Below are positions 34,245 through 46,227 of a DNA stretch of 64,000 bases, piece after piece; position 1 is the first letter of the stretch, and each line of letters starts with the position of its first letter. Source of the DNA: Parietaria judaica (taxonomy: Eukaryota; Streptophyta; Magnoliopsida; Rosales; Urticaceae); the NCBI GenBank assembly GCA_954871525.1, contig OX940863.1, positions 26,548,001 to 26,612,000 on the forward strand, in the 5' to 3' direction. The notes under the pieces were generated by a model. It made no database searches, was not told the DNA's origin, and was given only the letters and a program-made list of their open reading frames with translations. A program made the translations under genes and the position numbers.

Positions 34245-35712
34245 CACTACTAGAAACTGATTTTTATGTATTTTGTTAGCAAATAATAATCAGTCACTAA
34301 TATTTTGGCACCAAATTGATGAGCAAATTTCAGTCACAAATATATATGCGCTAATTAAATTTTTTTTAGAGATAGAAAAAAATAGAATTTGGGACTGATA
34401 TTGAGGCATGAATGCTTTTTTATATAGGAAATGATCGATGACTAATTTTTCAGTGTCCTATTCTTTGATGCCAATTCTACCTTCTAAGTTTTGGGCGGAT
34501 AATTAGTCTCTGAAAATCTTATAAGTGATGACCCTATTAAGAACTGATATTTAATCTTTGAAGCGTTCTGTAAATGAAAAATAAAATAAAAACGGATCTT
34601 CAGTCTCCAATTTATAATGGATGTATATTATACCATTTTCGAGGAAATATAACATTAGAGATGGAAGATCACTCTTTACTATTCATGTTACATGACATTG
34701 GGGATTAATATTCAGTCTAGTCTCAAAGGCCTTTTGTATAAGAAAAATCAATGGTTGATTTTCAATCTCCCATACTTCATCGCCATTTGACATGTTATAT
34801 AAGGATATTTTTTCTTCTAATTATAATGATTATATAACTAATACTTTATAAATCAATAATCGATAATATAATAAATTTAGACGGTCTCAACTTCATTAAT
34901 TTATAAAGTTTTAATGTATTAGCTTGCACTATTAGAATACTCGACTGTGACTATGGGAATTGGTTTTATTAGGTTACAACTTGACTTTGTTAGCTTTCAC
35001 TATTGAATAAATAATTATTTACAATTATTTACTATTAGCTTTCACTATTGAGTATTCTCGTGCATTAATATGTTGGTTTTGTGCTTTGATTAAAGCAAGT
35101 TCACAATTGAATTTCGTAACTATTGTTTTGTTATTTTTTGTTTTGTTTTTTGTTTTCGTTTATTTTTATGAAGCAAATAACTATGGGTTTTACTAGGTGC
35201 ATTATTTGAGTGAAGTGACGATATTTTTTTCCATTTTATTCCCTATATAGAAAGGTCGTCAAAGTTTGTTGTAAAAACCAACTCTCAAATTTTTATTCGA
35301 CTTCTGCTTTATCGTTGGAGAAAACTTTTTCCCTAAATTCTTCCTTTTTGTTCTTTGTGTTGCGTGCTTTCGGTTAAAAGGTCTAATTTAGAACAACCGG
35401 GTTTAATTATGGGTTTAGTTGTTTATATTCTTACCATAAAGAATAGTATTTATTAAATTAAGGTTAATCTATATATATATATATATTACTTTAAAAAAAT
35501 TTCAAATATTTTCTTTTATCATTTCTAGTATTCTTACCATAAAGAATAGTATTTATTAAATTAAGGTTAATCAAACCACGTAAGTACTCGATATTTTGAT
35601 ACATATATATATATATTTATATATATATGGGGATTAACTAATGTCATTAACTCCTAGAAACATATTACTTTTAAAAAATTTCAAATATTTTCTTTTATCT
35701 TTTCTAGTATTG
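34245..35712. mobile_element. Possible CACTA element remnant
   Basis: The left end CACTACTAGAAACTGA matches the CACTA terminus consensus, and TTTCTAGTATTG at 35701-35712 is a degenerate inverse (CAATACTAGAAA). The flanking triplets are TGG and AGG, one mismatch from a 3-bp duplication. No transposase sequence is visible. Near the right end, blocks are internally duplicated: TACCATAAAGAATAGTATTT at about 35434 and 35534, and CAAATATTTTCTTTTATC at about 35504 and 35683. The left end is convincing; the right end is tentative. Confidence 0.4.
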
Positions 35713-35922
35713 AGGGGACTATAACAAGGGGGTGCAATTTTGAAAAATTATAAAATAAAATAGTGGACATTAGTATCATTGGCAGTGAAAAAATAAAAGA
35801 TTAAATTTATGCCAAGAAACAAAATAATAATATTGAGTATCACGTCGTTATTAACCCTTATATCAACGTTCAATTATTGAAAGGGTTTATGATATATCTA
35901 GTTATGTTTGCTTACCAATATA

Positions 35923-37473
35923 TGTTGGGATTTAACCCACCTCAAGACTCAATCTTGGGCTCAAAACTCCAAGCCCAAACGACCAAACACGTCCACACGA
36001 CAAGATTGTCGCACACGACACACACACACAGATACGAGGTATTGAAAACGACTTGTAGTTCACTAGAGAAAACTACAGGAACCGAAACATAAGCTTTATT
36101 CGATTTGGGTTTCAATCTGTTTCTCACTTTTACACTTCGCTTTCTCTCTCTACCTCCCGTACTCTCTCTTTTCCTCTCTCGCTCTAACCCAGCTAGGGTT
36201 TGCAGCTTCCGGAGATTCTCGAGGTGCTCCGGTGGCCGCGCGCACCTGCTCCTACGTCAATCGCCTCCTGCGTGACCGAACATCCTTCTTCATAGAGAAG
36301 ATGAAGCCTGGATCTTTGGGAGTGAAGATCAAGGCTGAAGCCACTCCAACTGAGCCCCAGATCGTGGTAGAGCCTCCGCCTCCGAACCCGCCGAGCATGC
36401 AACGGGTCTACGACGAGCTCTCTCGCCTCAGTGAACCCGGAAGAAGCTGGCGACTGTTGTCCTTCACCTGGACGCGCGAGAGTCTTCCTCCGACACCACC
36501 ACCTGAGGTAAGATCTCCAATCTGCTCTTCTTCTTCCTTCTTTTTCTTCTTGGAGAGTCTGGGTTTCTCTAGAAAACCTTTAGAGATCTAGGGTTAGCTT
36601 CTTAGGGCTTTGCGAACCCATGCGAAATCTCTCTGGATGTGTTTGTAGAAACTTCCCTCAGGGTTTTGACTGCTGGTAACCCTTTTATTCAGTTAATTCC
36701 CCAGCGAATTACCTTGATCCATTAGCTTAGGAGCTAGGCTAGTTAGGGGTGCAACCGGGTAGGGTACCCGGTTTTTTTAAGATACCCGGTACCCGGAACC
36801 GGAATCCGGGTATCCGAAAATTGATACCCGGAACCGGTATCCGAAATCCGGGAACCCGAAAATCCGGGTACTCGGAAATCCGGGTATCTGTATTTTGATA
36901 CCCGGTACCCGGTTTTGGGAACCGGATCAGGGTACCCGGATTTTACCCGGCGTCGGAGAGAGGCAGCGTCAGCGAGAGGTAGCGTCAGCCAGAACCTGAA
37001 GTCGGGGAAGGAAATGAAGTCGGCGAGATGCGAGGGAGGCGGGAGTGAAAATGAAGTCGAGCTCTAAAGACTAACCCTAAAAATTAAATTAACATAAAAA
37101 TAAAAAAACAAAACTAAAACAGGGTAATAAACCGGGTACCGGGTACCCGGTTTTTTTAATTTTACTACCCGGTACCGGAAACCGGTTTTGAATCCGGATA
37201 CGGGTACCCGGAACTGGAATTCGGGTACTTGGAACCAGAATTCGGATACTGTTTCGGTTCCGGTTTTTAAATCCGGATACGGATTCGGTTTCGGATAATT
37301 ACCCGGTTTCCGGGTATTATTTGCACCCCAAAGGCTAGTAATGTAGGCCCAGTTAACTGAATTTTCCCCAATGCTTATTTTGTTTCTCTTTGTGTTTCAG
37401 TTTTGGGAAGAGTATTCGAACTCTTCCTCCCCGGAGTGATGATGTGGCTGGTGGAGCTCACCGTGGAACAACA
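35923..37473 (-). repeat. 3' LTR of copia A, with MITE insertion
   Basis: Without the 588-bp MITE and its 8-bp duplication, this LTR is about 955 bp, some 122 bp longer than its partner. The extra block is 36254-36375; the partner jumps directly from GCTCCT to CCGCCTCCG. The remainder aligns with modest divergence (tens of differences), so the element is not recent. Confidence 0.85.
36744..37331. mobile_element. hAT MITE of 588 bp in the copia A 3' LTR
   Basis: Ends are TAGGGGTGCAACCGGG and, inverted, TTGGGGTGCAAATAATACCC, flanked by the exact 8-bp duplication AGGCTAGT (36736-36743 and 37332-37339). The partner LTR shows the uninterrupted site GAGCTAGGCTAGTAATGTAG near 50951, direct proof of insertion. 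Inside, both flanks are made of iterated GGTACCCGGAA/TTCCGGGTACC-like words around a non-repetitive centre (about 36955-37110). It matches the 18605-19190 MITE in size and layout but uses a different repeated word. Confidence 0.9.
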
Positions 37474-37689
37474 ATCTCCACCTTGAGCTTTACCAGTCAC
37501 AGTCTCCTCCGGCTTCCCTTCTGTTCTGTATTAGGATTTTGATATCCTACTATGAGTTTTACTCATAGTAGAGATTACCCTTTTCTCTTCGTCCCTGGCA
37601 GGTCTCTCCTCTGTATTGGCTTGTCCAACTCGGAGTTGATTGAGGCTTTGCTGAAGCTTGAATGCTGGGATCACTTTTGTGATCATATC

Positions 37690-40600
37690 GGCTGGGTTGT
37701 CCTAAGTTGATATCTTGATCACATTGAGCACACCAGACTCGACTACATCTTTGACAACGTGTAGTCTGATGTCAATGTGCTTGGTGCGTTCATGATACAT
37801 CTGATTCTTACAAAGGTAAATGACACTTTGACTGTCGCAGTACAAGTCAAAACTTTCCTCCCTGAAACCCAATTCTGTAAGAAGCACTTTCAGCCATTAG
37901 ACTTCCTTTGTTGCTTCAGTGATTGCAACATATTCTGCCTCTGTTGTTGAGAGTGCCACAATATGTTGCAGAGAAGCTTTCCAACTGTCAAGGTTATTGA
38001 ACACCTTGAAAGTGTAGCCAGTTAGAGATCTCCTCTTATCCAAATCCCCGGTATAATCTGAGTCTACATACCCTTGTATGACTGTCCTTCCCTCTCCTTC
38101 AACCCTTACATAGTTGAGACCAACCTCAGTTGTCCCTACTAGGTATCTTAGGATCCATTAACAGCCTTCCAATGCTCCTCTCTCGGGTTGGCCATGAACC
38201 TACTAACAACGCTCACTGCATAAGACAAATCGGGTCTTGTGCACATCATCCCATACATTAAGATGCCCACAGCACTTGTGTATGGGATGTTGGGCATTTT
38301 CTTCCTTTCCACGTCTGTTGTAGGGCACAGCTCAGTTGACAGCCTGAAATGGGGTGCCAAAGGTTGGGCTGTGTGCTTAGAGGTCTCGATATGGAACCTC
38401 CCTAAAACTTTCCTTAAGTAATCCGTCTGAGAGATTGAAAGCTCATTTGAGCTTCTTTTTCTTTGAATGACCATTCCTAGGATCTACTCTGCTCTCCCTA
38501 GATCCTTCATTTCGAATTCTGAACTTAGCTTGGTCTTCAGCTTGTCAATATCTGACTTCCTCTTGGAGATTAGAAGCATATCATCTACAAACAAGAGCAA
38601 GTAAACACATATTTTCAAAAAAGAGCAAGTAAACACTTGTACCAGTTTGAGTCCTTGAGAAGTAGACACAGTTATCATGTTTGCTTCTATGATAGCTGTG
38701 GCTCTTCATAAAGGAGTCAAACCTCTTGTACCATTGTCGGGGTGATTGTTTAAGTCCATATAGGGACTTTTTCAAATAACACACCCAGTCTTCCTTACCT
38801 TTCTCCTTGAATCCCTCTGGTTGATTCATTAGGATTCTCTCCTCTAGCTCTCCATGTAAGAATGATGTTTTACATCCATTTGCTCAAGTTCAAGATTGAA
38901 CTGAGCAACTAAGGATAACAACACTCTTATGGAAGTGTGCTTGACCACGGGAGAGAAGACTTCATTGAAGTCTATTCATTCTCTCTGCGTGAATCCCTTT
39001 GCCAGTAGTCGTGCCTTGTATCTTGCTGGTTGACCATCTGAGCTCCCACTCTTGACTTTGAAAATCCATTTGCAGCCCACCACCTTGCAGTTCTTAGGCC
39101 TTGGTTCCAAAACCCAAGTACCATTCTTCTTTAGTGAGTCCATCTCTTCCTGCATAGCCTCTTTCCATTTCCCTAAAGCTTTCGACTGAATTGCCTCGGT
39201 GAATGTCTGAGGCTCTTCTAGATTAGCTTCAGCTGCAGACATTAGTGCATAAGCCACCATTCCTGCATGAGAAAATCTTATGGGTGGTTTAATTTGCCTC
39301 CTAGGTCTGTCCCTAGTAAGCTGATAGTGATGCAAATCTGATTCCTCTTCACTACTTGAGTGGTCTGCTACCTCTGTAGTTTGATCTCCAACTTTCTCAT
39401 CGGCATTAAGCTCAGTTCTAACTGTTGCTTGACTGCCTATTCCATTTTCTGTCTGATCAGCCCACCTTCTTCCATATTTTCTCCATCTGTGCCTCCAAGC
39501 TCCACCTGCAGATTGAATCTATCCTCTTGACTAAGAGAATCAGTTTGATCCGTGGGTGTTCCTTGTGAAGCAAGGAAGCTTTCCTCTTGAAAAGTGACAT
39601 CTCTGCTAATGATGCCCTTTCCAACCTCGAGATTCCAAATTCTGTAGCCTTTGACTCCATCGGGATAGCCTAGAAAGATCCATTTCTTAGCTCGGGGTAC
39701 TAACTTACCTTCATTTACATGAAAGTAAGCTATGCACCCAAAAAATCTCAAGTGTGAGTAGTCTTGCTCTCTTCATGTCCATAGTTCTTATGGGGTTTTG
39801 AAATTGATTGCTGAGGAGGGCAATCTATTGATCAAATAAGAGGCAGTGTGAACTGCTTCTCCCAAAAACTTAATGGACAACTTGGCTTTAGAGAGCATGC
39901 ATCTTACTCTCTCCAAAAAGGGTCCTGTCCATTCTTGCAGCCAGCCCATTTTGTTGAGGTGTAAGCCCCACAGTCCTTGGCCTTCTAATTCCTTGCTCCC
40001 AGCAATACTGATTGAACTCTTCTGACATATACTCTAATCCATTGTCAGTCCTCAAGTTCTTTAGCCTTGTGTTGCACTGATTTTCCACAAGAGCTTTCCA
40101 TGTCTTGAAGGTCTCAAACACATGATCCTTAGACTTGATTAGATAGACCCAAACCATTCTAGAGTAATCATCAATGAAGGAAATGAAATAGCAATTTCCT
40201 CCATGTGAGGTTACTCTAGAAGGGCCCCATAGGTCCGAATGAACATAATCTAGAACTGCCCCTGTAGTGTGCGTGCCCTTTCCAAAAGAAACTCTGTGTT
40301 GCTTGCCATACACGCAATGTTCACAGAAGTCTATCTGGTTGACTTTGTCCCTCCCAAATAGACCTCTATTGTGTAGGATCTTCAAGCCTTTTTCGCTGAC
40401 ATGTCCCAATCTATGATGCCAGAGATTTGCCTTGTCATTTGTGCTTGAAGTAGAGCATGCAGAGTTTTTCTTAGCAATGCTTCCCTCGATAAAATAAATC
40501 CCGTTGTGTCTGTATACTTTAAGGTACACCATGGCACCCTTAGATACCTTTAGGTCTCCCAAAATAGATTTTCATTGATAGCCTGCTTGTTCCAATACTC

Positions 40601-40692
40601 CTAGGGAAATTAAATTTCTCTTAAGTACGGGAACATACCTCACATCTTTGAGATTTCTGTAGGTCCCATCTTCAAGCTTTAGAGTGAGTGAT
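37690..40692 (-). pseudogene. Copia A pol remnant: integrase, reverse transcriptase, RNase H
   Basis: Reading leftward on the minus strand: a pre-integrase His/Cys region (LWHHRLGHVSEKGLK, CEHCVYGKQ), integrase catalytic core (HSDLWGPS, FIDDYSRMVWVY, LRTDNGLEY), the linker, RT (KNGTWVLEPRPKNCKVVGCK, ARLLAKGFTQRE, FVDDMLL as the active-site box) and RNase H (STTEAEYV region, LYCDSQSVIYL, HERTKHIDIRLH). Frames shift repeatedly (for example near 39440, 38980, 38640), stops occur before WLKVLLTELG, and a short direct duplication (GAGCAAGTAAACAC) disrupts the RT just upstream of the active site. The gene is dead. The integrase part (39888-40562) is the longest intact stretch. Confidence 0.85.
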
Positions 40693-40697
40693 CCCTT

Positions 40698-41954
40698 TGT
40701 TGGGAATCACGTCTCGGATTCCTTGAATATTATCACGACTTGAGCCTCCGAACCGCCCGGGTAACATTTAATTTAATTTTAAAGCGGAATAACTTGTTAT
40801 CCGTTCAACGGTCCGGATATCGGATAATAACCATTTCACAAGATCTGATAAATATTATGTAATTTAATATTCATATATCATTATTAATAATCTAGTCATA
40901 ATAGGAAATAAATAGAAAGCAGTAAATGGTTGCATTTATTAACCCAATGCATAAGGCCGTACCTCTATTGATGACTTCCGGCTGCGCGTTCTGAATCGGG
41001 CAGGGCTCCGCCGGTGCTGAGGGAAACTCCCGTGATCTTCCGGGATATTCTCCTGGAATCCTCGTACCGAAGCGTGGGCTTCGCCGGCAGGACTCCGTCG
41101 CAAAATTTTAACTGATGGTTCTTTTTAAGCTTCCGGAGAAATAGTCTCCTAAGCCGAACCAGAAAAGAGAGATCAGAGAGAAAATTCGCAGACTGTGAGG
41201 AAGAGGGAGAGTTCGAATTTTTCTCTGGGGAAAGGTGTGAAAAATGTGTAGAATGAGCCTCCTATTTATAGGCTCAAACCGTAACCGAATTGGAGAAATT
41301 CCCTCCCTAAAATTCGAATTCCATATATTAAATATAATTAATTATCTTAATCCAATGGTCCAGATTTAATCTCATCTAAATCCAATGGACATAATTAATT
41401 AGGGATTTAATTAAATAAGAAAGATTAGGATAAAATCAAAAATCCAATCTTATCTTCTTATCTTTATAAAATTCGAATTATCCTATATATTTATAATAAA
41501 ATTCGAATTTATTATCATCTAGATCCAACGGTTGAGATAAATCTTTAAACCGATCTAATGGACCAAATTAATTTAGGATAAAATCAAATATAAAAAGATT
41601 TAAAGAAAACAATTTCGATTTTATCCTTAAATTATAATTCGAAAATTATATAAATATATATGATTAATTAATTTTCAATCCGACGGTAAAGATTAAATCT
41701 TAGACCGATCTAACGGATATAATTAATTAACCAAATTCGAAAATTTAAACTTGGTCACCAAGTTATCAAATTCGAATTTATCAATATCCTAATCCAACGG
41801 TTGATATTAAATCATAACCGATCCAATGGATAATATTGATTTTAGGGATTTGCTAAAATACCAATACATTTGGTACTTATGCCGCAAATTTGGAAAGACC
41901 AAATCATACCATTCGAATTTGGCTAGGGTTTCATATATGAAACCCTAATTCGAA
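40698..41954 (-). repeat. Truncated 3' LTR of copia B
   Basis: Matches 46228-47487 nearly base for base, then stops at TTCGAA (41949-41954), where RT/RNase H coding sequence begins. The remaining 1.6 kb of LTR, the purine tract and the end of pol have been lost. Confidence 0.88.
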
Positions 41955-43146
41955 GATACTTGAGAATGTTCTTCACTGCTGTCCAGTGAGCCATACCAGG
42001 GTTGGATTGGTATCTGCTAACAATTCCCACAGCGTAACAGATGTCTGGCCTAGTACACTGCATAGCGTACATCAGACTTCCCACTGCTGAAGCATAGGGT
42101 ATTCGCCTCATCACATCTTGCTCTTCCGGAGAAGTTGGGCATTGTTTCCTGCTGAGGAACACTCCATGTCTGGTCGGTAAATTACCTCTCTTGGAGTTTG
42201 CCATTGCAAAACGTTCAAGCACCTTATCAATGTAAGCTGCTTGAGATAAGGCCAGAAGCCTGTTGTTGCGATCCCTGAAAATACGGATCCCAAGAACATA
42301 ACTGGCTTCTCCCATGTCCTTCATTTGGAACTGCGTAGATAGCCACGCCTTTACGTCCGATAATTTCTTCACACTGTTTCCAATGAGAAGAATATCGTCG
42401 ACGTACAGAACAAGAAAAATTTCCACGGTTTCGTCATTGAGTTTATAGATGCAGGCCTCAGTGACGTTTTGAATGAATCCATAGGTTTTGATGGTTTCAT
42501 CGAACCTTAGATTCCAGGATCTGGAAGCTTGCTTCAATCCATAGATGGATTTGAGTAATCTGCAAACCTTCCCTTCTTGACCCTGTTGCACGAACCCTTC
42601 TGGTTGGTCCATATAGACGTTTTCGTCAATGTACTCGTTCAGGAAGGCGGTTTTGACGTCCATCTGCCAAATCTCGTAATTGAGACTACAGGCTATGGCC
42701 ATGAGAATCCGGATGGACTTGTACTTAGCGATTGGAGCGAAGGTCTCATCGAAATCAATACCTTCCCTCTGGGTAAAACCCTTTGCCGCTAGTCTAGCCT
42801 TGAAGGTTTCAACCTTCCCGTCCACTCATCTCTTTCGCTTGTATACCCACTTACAACCAATGGTTTTGAAGCCATCCGATAAGTCTACAAGTTCCCAGAC
42901 TTCATTAGAATCCATTGATTCTATTTCTTGGTTCATGGCTTCCTGCCATTCTCCCTTATCAGGATCAACCACAGCTTGCTTGTAGCCTATGGGATCTTCA
43001 ACACTAGTGTGTATGACAGCTAGGTGAAATTCCAACTGGGTGTGCTCGTAGCGTTCAACAGGTCTTTTGAATCTCCCACTACGTCTGAGTACCCCTTGGT
43101 TCTGATTTGGGACCGTGGTTTCTACACTCTCTTCGTCAACAGACAC
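41955..43146 (-). pseudogene. Copia B reverse transcriptase, truncated
   Basis: Minus-strand RT with SNEVWELVDLSDGFKTIGCK, FKARLAAKGFTQREGIDFDE, QMDVKTAFLN, YGLKQASRSW, the active-site box YVDDILLIG and PYASAVGSLMYAMQCTRPD, ending abruptly in NILKYLR at the deletion junction. One in-frame stop lies at 42826-42828 (KRKR then stop then MDGK), and RNase H is missing. A piece of 43147-43558 (about 0.4 kb) between this and gag shows no coding content, so protease and integrase have been deleted or replaced. Confidence 0.85.
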
Positions 43147-43558
43147 TGTTGAAAAATACTTGTGACATCATGTCACTTGGTTCAGCAATTACTTAAGTAT
43201 TGTCTTTAATTTCCATCATAGTGTTATCATCACTATGATCAACCCTTTTAAAGAACCCAGATATTTACTCAATATTGCATAGGATCAAAAATAAATTTTA
43301 TTTAAGAATAATGAAGGTTGTTAAAAAATAAAATTGAAAGGTTTTCAAATCGCCTTTCATGAGATCCTTACAAAAAAAAAATTGAGTAAATAAATAAAAA
43401 TGAGCCTCTTTATTGCGCCATTATGTATCTCCGAGACTCTCGGACGACTTCCGGCAATCACTCCTTAGTTGCTGCTGAAAAACAAAGAATGTCACATGTT
43501 ACAGTTTTAGATCTTTGGAGAAAAGACTTTCTAAAACAAATGTGTGATAAGTAACTTA

Positions 43559-44395
43559 TCAGGTGAGACACTCACCGGTTTCATTCTTCTTTTCATTATG
43601 GAACTTGGGACAATCTCTTTTCCAATGTCCCTTTTCCTTGCAAAGGAAGCATCTTCCTTTCTCAGCAGCTTTCTTGCTTTCTGTCTTTGGCTGGAAATTC
43701 TTCCCCCATTTCTTCTTAGGACCGGGCCTTTTCTTCATCTTCGAGTTTTTGGAAGAAGATCCTTTCTTGAACATCACGTTCAATTCAGATTTCTTCTTGA
43801 CCAAACCCGAGATGTCCTCAGAGGTTTGCAACTCATTAATCAACTGTGTCAAACCATATTTTAGTTTGTTCATAATGTAGTTGCTGGTGAATGGAACGAA
43901 CTCAGGTGACAGCGAGTTAAGAATGATGCTGATCTGAGATTTCTCATCCACCACGGCCCCATGCAGCTCAGCCTCATTAAACCAATTGGTCATACTCATG
44001 ACATGGTCACGAACATATGTCCCTGGTTTCATTTTGGCATTCATGTAGCGACGAGTCGCTTCATGTTGAGCTTGCTCAGACTGCTTTCCATACATACCTT
44101 GGAGAGATTCCATGATATCATAAGCAGCGTCCTTTCCCTCTAGCTTGACTCTCAGTGAATCAGACATGCTAGCCAGCATATATGCCTTAGCACGATTGTT
44201 TGCATGAATCCAAGAGTCATAGAGTTCCTTTACACCTCTGGCGCTGTTAGCAGCCGGTGCAGGGGGACATTCATCGGTGAGAACAAAACGTATGTTTTCA
44301 CTGATCAAGACAATATTTATGTTGCTCTTCCATTTTGGAAAGTTACTTCCGGCGAGAGTGTTGTTCGAAAGCAGTGACATAATAGGATTCGACAT
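43559..44395 (-). CDS. Copia B Gag (intact)
   Basis: A 278-aa intact ORF starting at an ATG (44395). It has the copia Gag/UBN2-type body (FPKWKSNINIVLISENIRFVL near the N-terminus, AKAYMLASMSDSLR, LQGMYGKQSEQAQHEATRR, LNSLSPEFVPF) and one CCHC zinc knuckle (CFLCKEKGHWKRDC) near residue 255, followed by a stop. Gag would form the cytoplasmic particle and package RNA. Intact Gag with primer site and LTR but no integrase is the classic profile of a copy that needs helper pol. Confidence 0.82.
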   Translation of the reverse strand: MSNPIMSLLSNNTLAGSNFPKWKSNINIVLISENIRFVLTDECPPAPAANSARGVKELYDSWIHANNRAKAYMLASMSDSLRVKLEGKDAAYDIMESLQGMYGKQSEQAQHEATRRYMNAKMKPGTYVRDHVMSMTNWFNEAELHGAVVDEKSQISIILNSLSPEFVPFTSNYIMNKLKYGLTQLINELQTSEDISGLVKKKSELNVMFKKGSSSKNSKMKKRPGPKKKWGKNFQPKTESKKAAEKGRCFLCKEKGHWKRDCPKFHNEKKNETGECLT

Positions 44396-46227
44396 TTTTA
44401 GACTGGCATTTAAAAAGAAACTTATTAAACTTTATTATAGGTAGAATGTTTAGAAAAAATATTTTATTTGAAATAGTTACATGATGCAAACATGTTCTTG
44501 GGAAAAACGTTAAATAAACCCTTTAACTATTTCGTGATAATTTAACCGACTGTACACGTCGTTGCCGTCCTTAGTGGCATGGTCACTCTAGGGTGACTCG
44601 CGGTATCAACCGTGTAGTTTGGTTAAACTAAGTTTTAGTCATAAACTTAATTAATATTCATAACAAGAACCACCAAGTTCTCTATGATTATTAACTATCA
44701 CCATAGACGGTCGGGAAGCACCAACTTCCGTGCAAGCTTAACCCATTATTTTCGGTTCTCGGGATCCTCTTGGAAACGTCGTCCTTAAGGAATGGTCACT
44801 CTAGGGTGACTCGCGGTCCATTTCCAAGATTCCTCCGTCCCCATATTCTTTTGGAACTATCACGGTGTCAAACCTCCCACAAGCACACCTTCCTTAGGGA
44901 ATGGACACACTAGGGTGACTCGAGGCGGTGTGGTTAGCAGACCTTGTGACAGTAATAATGGAGACCTTTGTTTTTATTCTATACTTGCCATTGTTTTTGG
45001 GAAATAACGTTTTTAATTTCTAAGTTATAAAAACTTATTATATAAACTGTCTATTAATGACACATTAAAAGTTTATATTTTGGCTTTATTTATTACGACA
45101 CGTAATTTTAAATAAGCCATAAAAATGTGTTTATTATTTCGTCGGTAGTGATAGATCAAAACGTACGCTCTCCAGGTCGATGGGAGGGGTCCTAACCGGT
45201 CACCCAGAAGTGGATGGTGAACCGGCCCCACTTTTGATTCCCTCTTCCTTAGGCAAGATTGTACGTTTGAAATTTTTCCGACTAATAATTAACACTTTTA
45301 CATTTACTCTTTATTATTTATATCTATCCTATATAGACATATTAATAATGATCTAAACATAGACACTATGTTTGAGGGTTATGAAAATAGGTTATATCAA
45401 ATTATATCTATGATGAATATTCATAATTAATGATACTTATTCTCTAAGAATTATCATTAAACATTTTAATACCCTTTAATAATTATTCATGAAATATTAA
45501 AATAAGACAATGATATTATTCTTCGAATATTATCATCCATATTTTAATTTATTAAATAAGACAATGTTATTTAATTATTAAATAACATCCATATTTAATT
45601 TTATGAATTATTTAAAATAAGACAATGTTATTTATCCGGAAATAACATCCATATTTTAATTCATAAATATTAATTTCATTATTAATAATTAATAATTAAT
45701 CCACGGGATCCGGGTCGGAATAAAAATCCGACCCATAAAAAAAATTGCACGTGGGCCCTCCGGGCTTAAGCCCGGGCCCACATGTCCATGGAATGGGCAG
45801 GGACAGCCCTCGGGTAGGCCAGGGCATTGCCGTGGCACTTCGGGCTGGGCCTGCAGGCCCATTCCGCTGCCAAGCAGCGCGGCCTGCGGCCAGCCCGCTA
45901 GGCCCACTCGGGTGCCCCTGCCCTGGCCGAGTGGCCTTGGCGAGGCCCCTGCCCGTGGGCTTTGCCCCTGGCGAACAACCTGGGGCTGCAGCGGCAGCCC
46001 CTGTTTGTGTCATTCTCGGGCTGGGCTGCCAAGGGCAGCCCGGTCTAACTACCCGGTCCGATTTTTTGGGTCGGGTAGTTTTCTTATTTTAAATTAATAT
46101 TTAAAATATATAGAAATTCAAAATTTCAATTTTAAATAATTAATTTTATTCATCAAATAATTCGGTCTTAAACCCATTAATTAAATTACGTAATTATTTA
46201 TCCTTGAACCATGGCTCTGATACCAAT
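44396..46227 (-). other. Copia B 5' leader with repeats, a GC-rich island and the primer site
   Basis: The 1.8 kb between the 5' LTR and gag has no convincing gene. It holds three copies of a GGTCACTCTAGGGTGACTCG-like word (near 44580, 44795, 44905), AT-rich tandem units of about 50 bp (45500-45665; AAATAAGACAATGTTATTT), and a GC-rich island (45740-46040) with a CGGGCTTAAGCCCG palindrome. Frames in the island on both strands are low-complexity Gly/Pro/Ala and probably not genes. The primer site TGGTATCAGAGC is at 46214-46225. Confidence 0.6.

Noticed and set aside
45689..46097. Gly/Pro-rich frames on both strands in the GC island of copia B
   Set aside because: Low complexity, present on both strands because of GC richness, and inside a retrotransposon leader.
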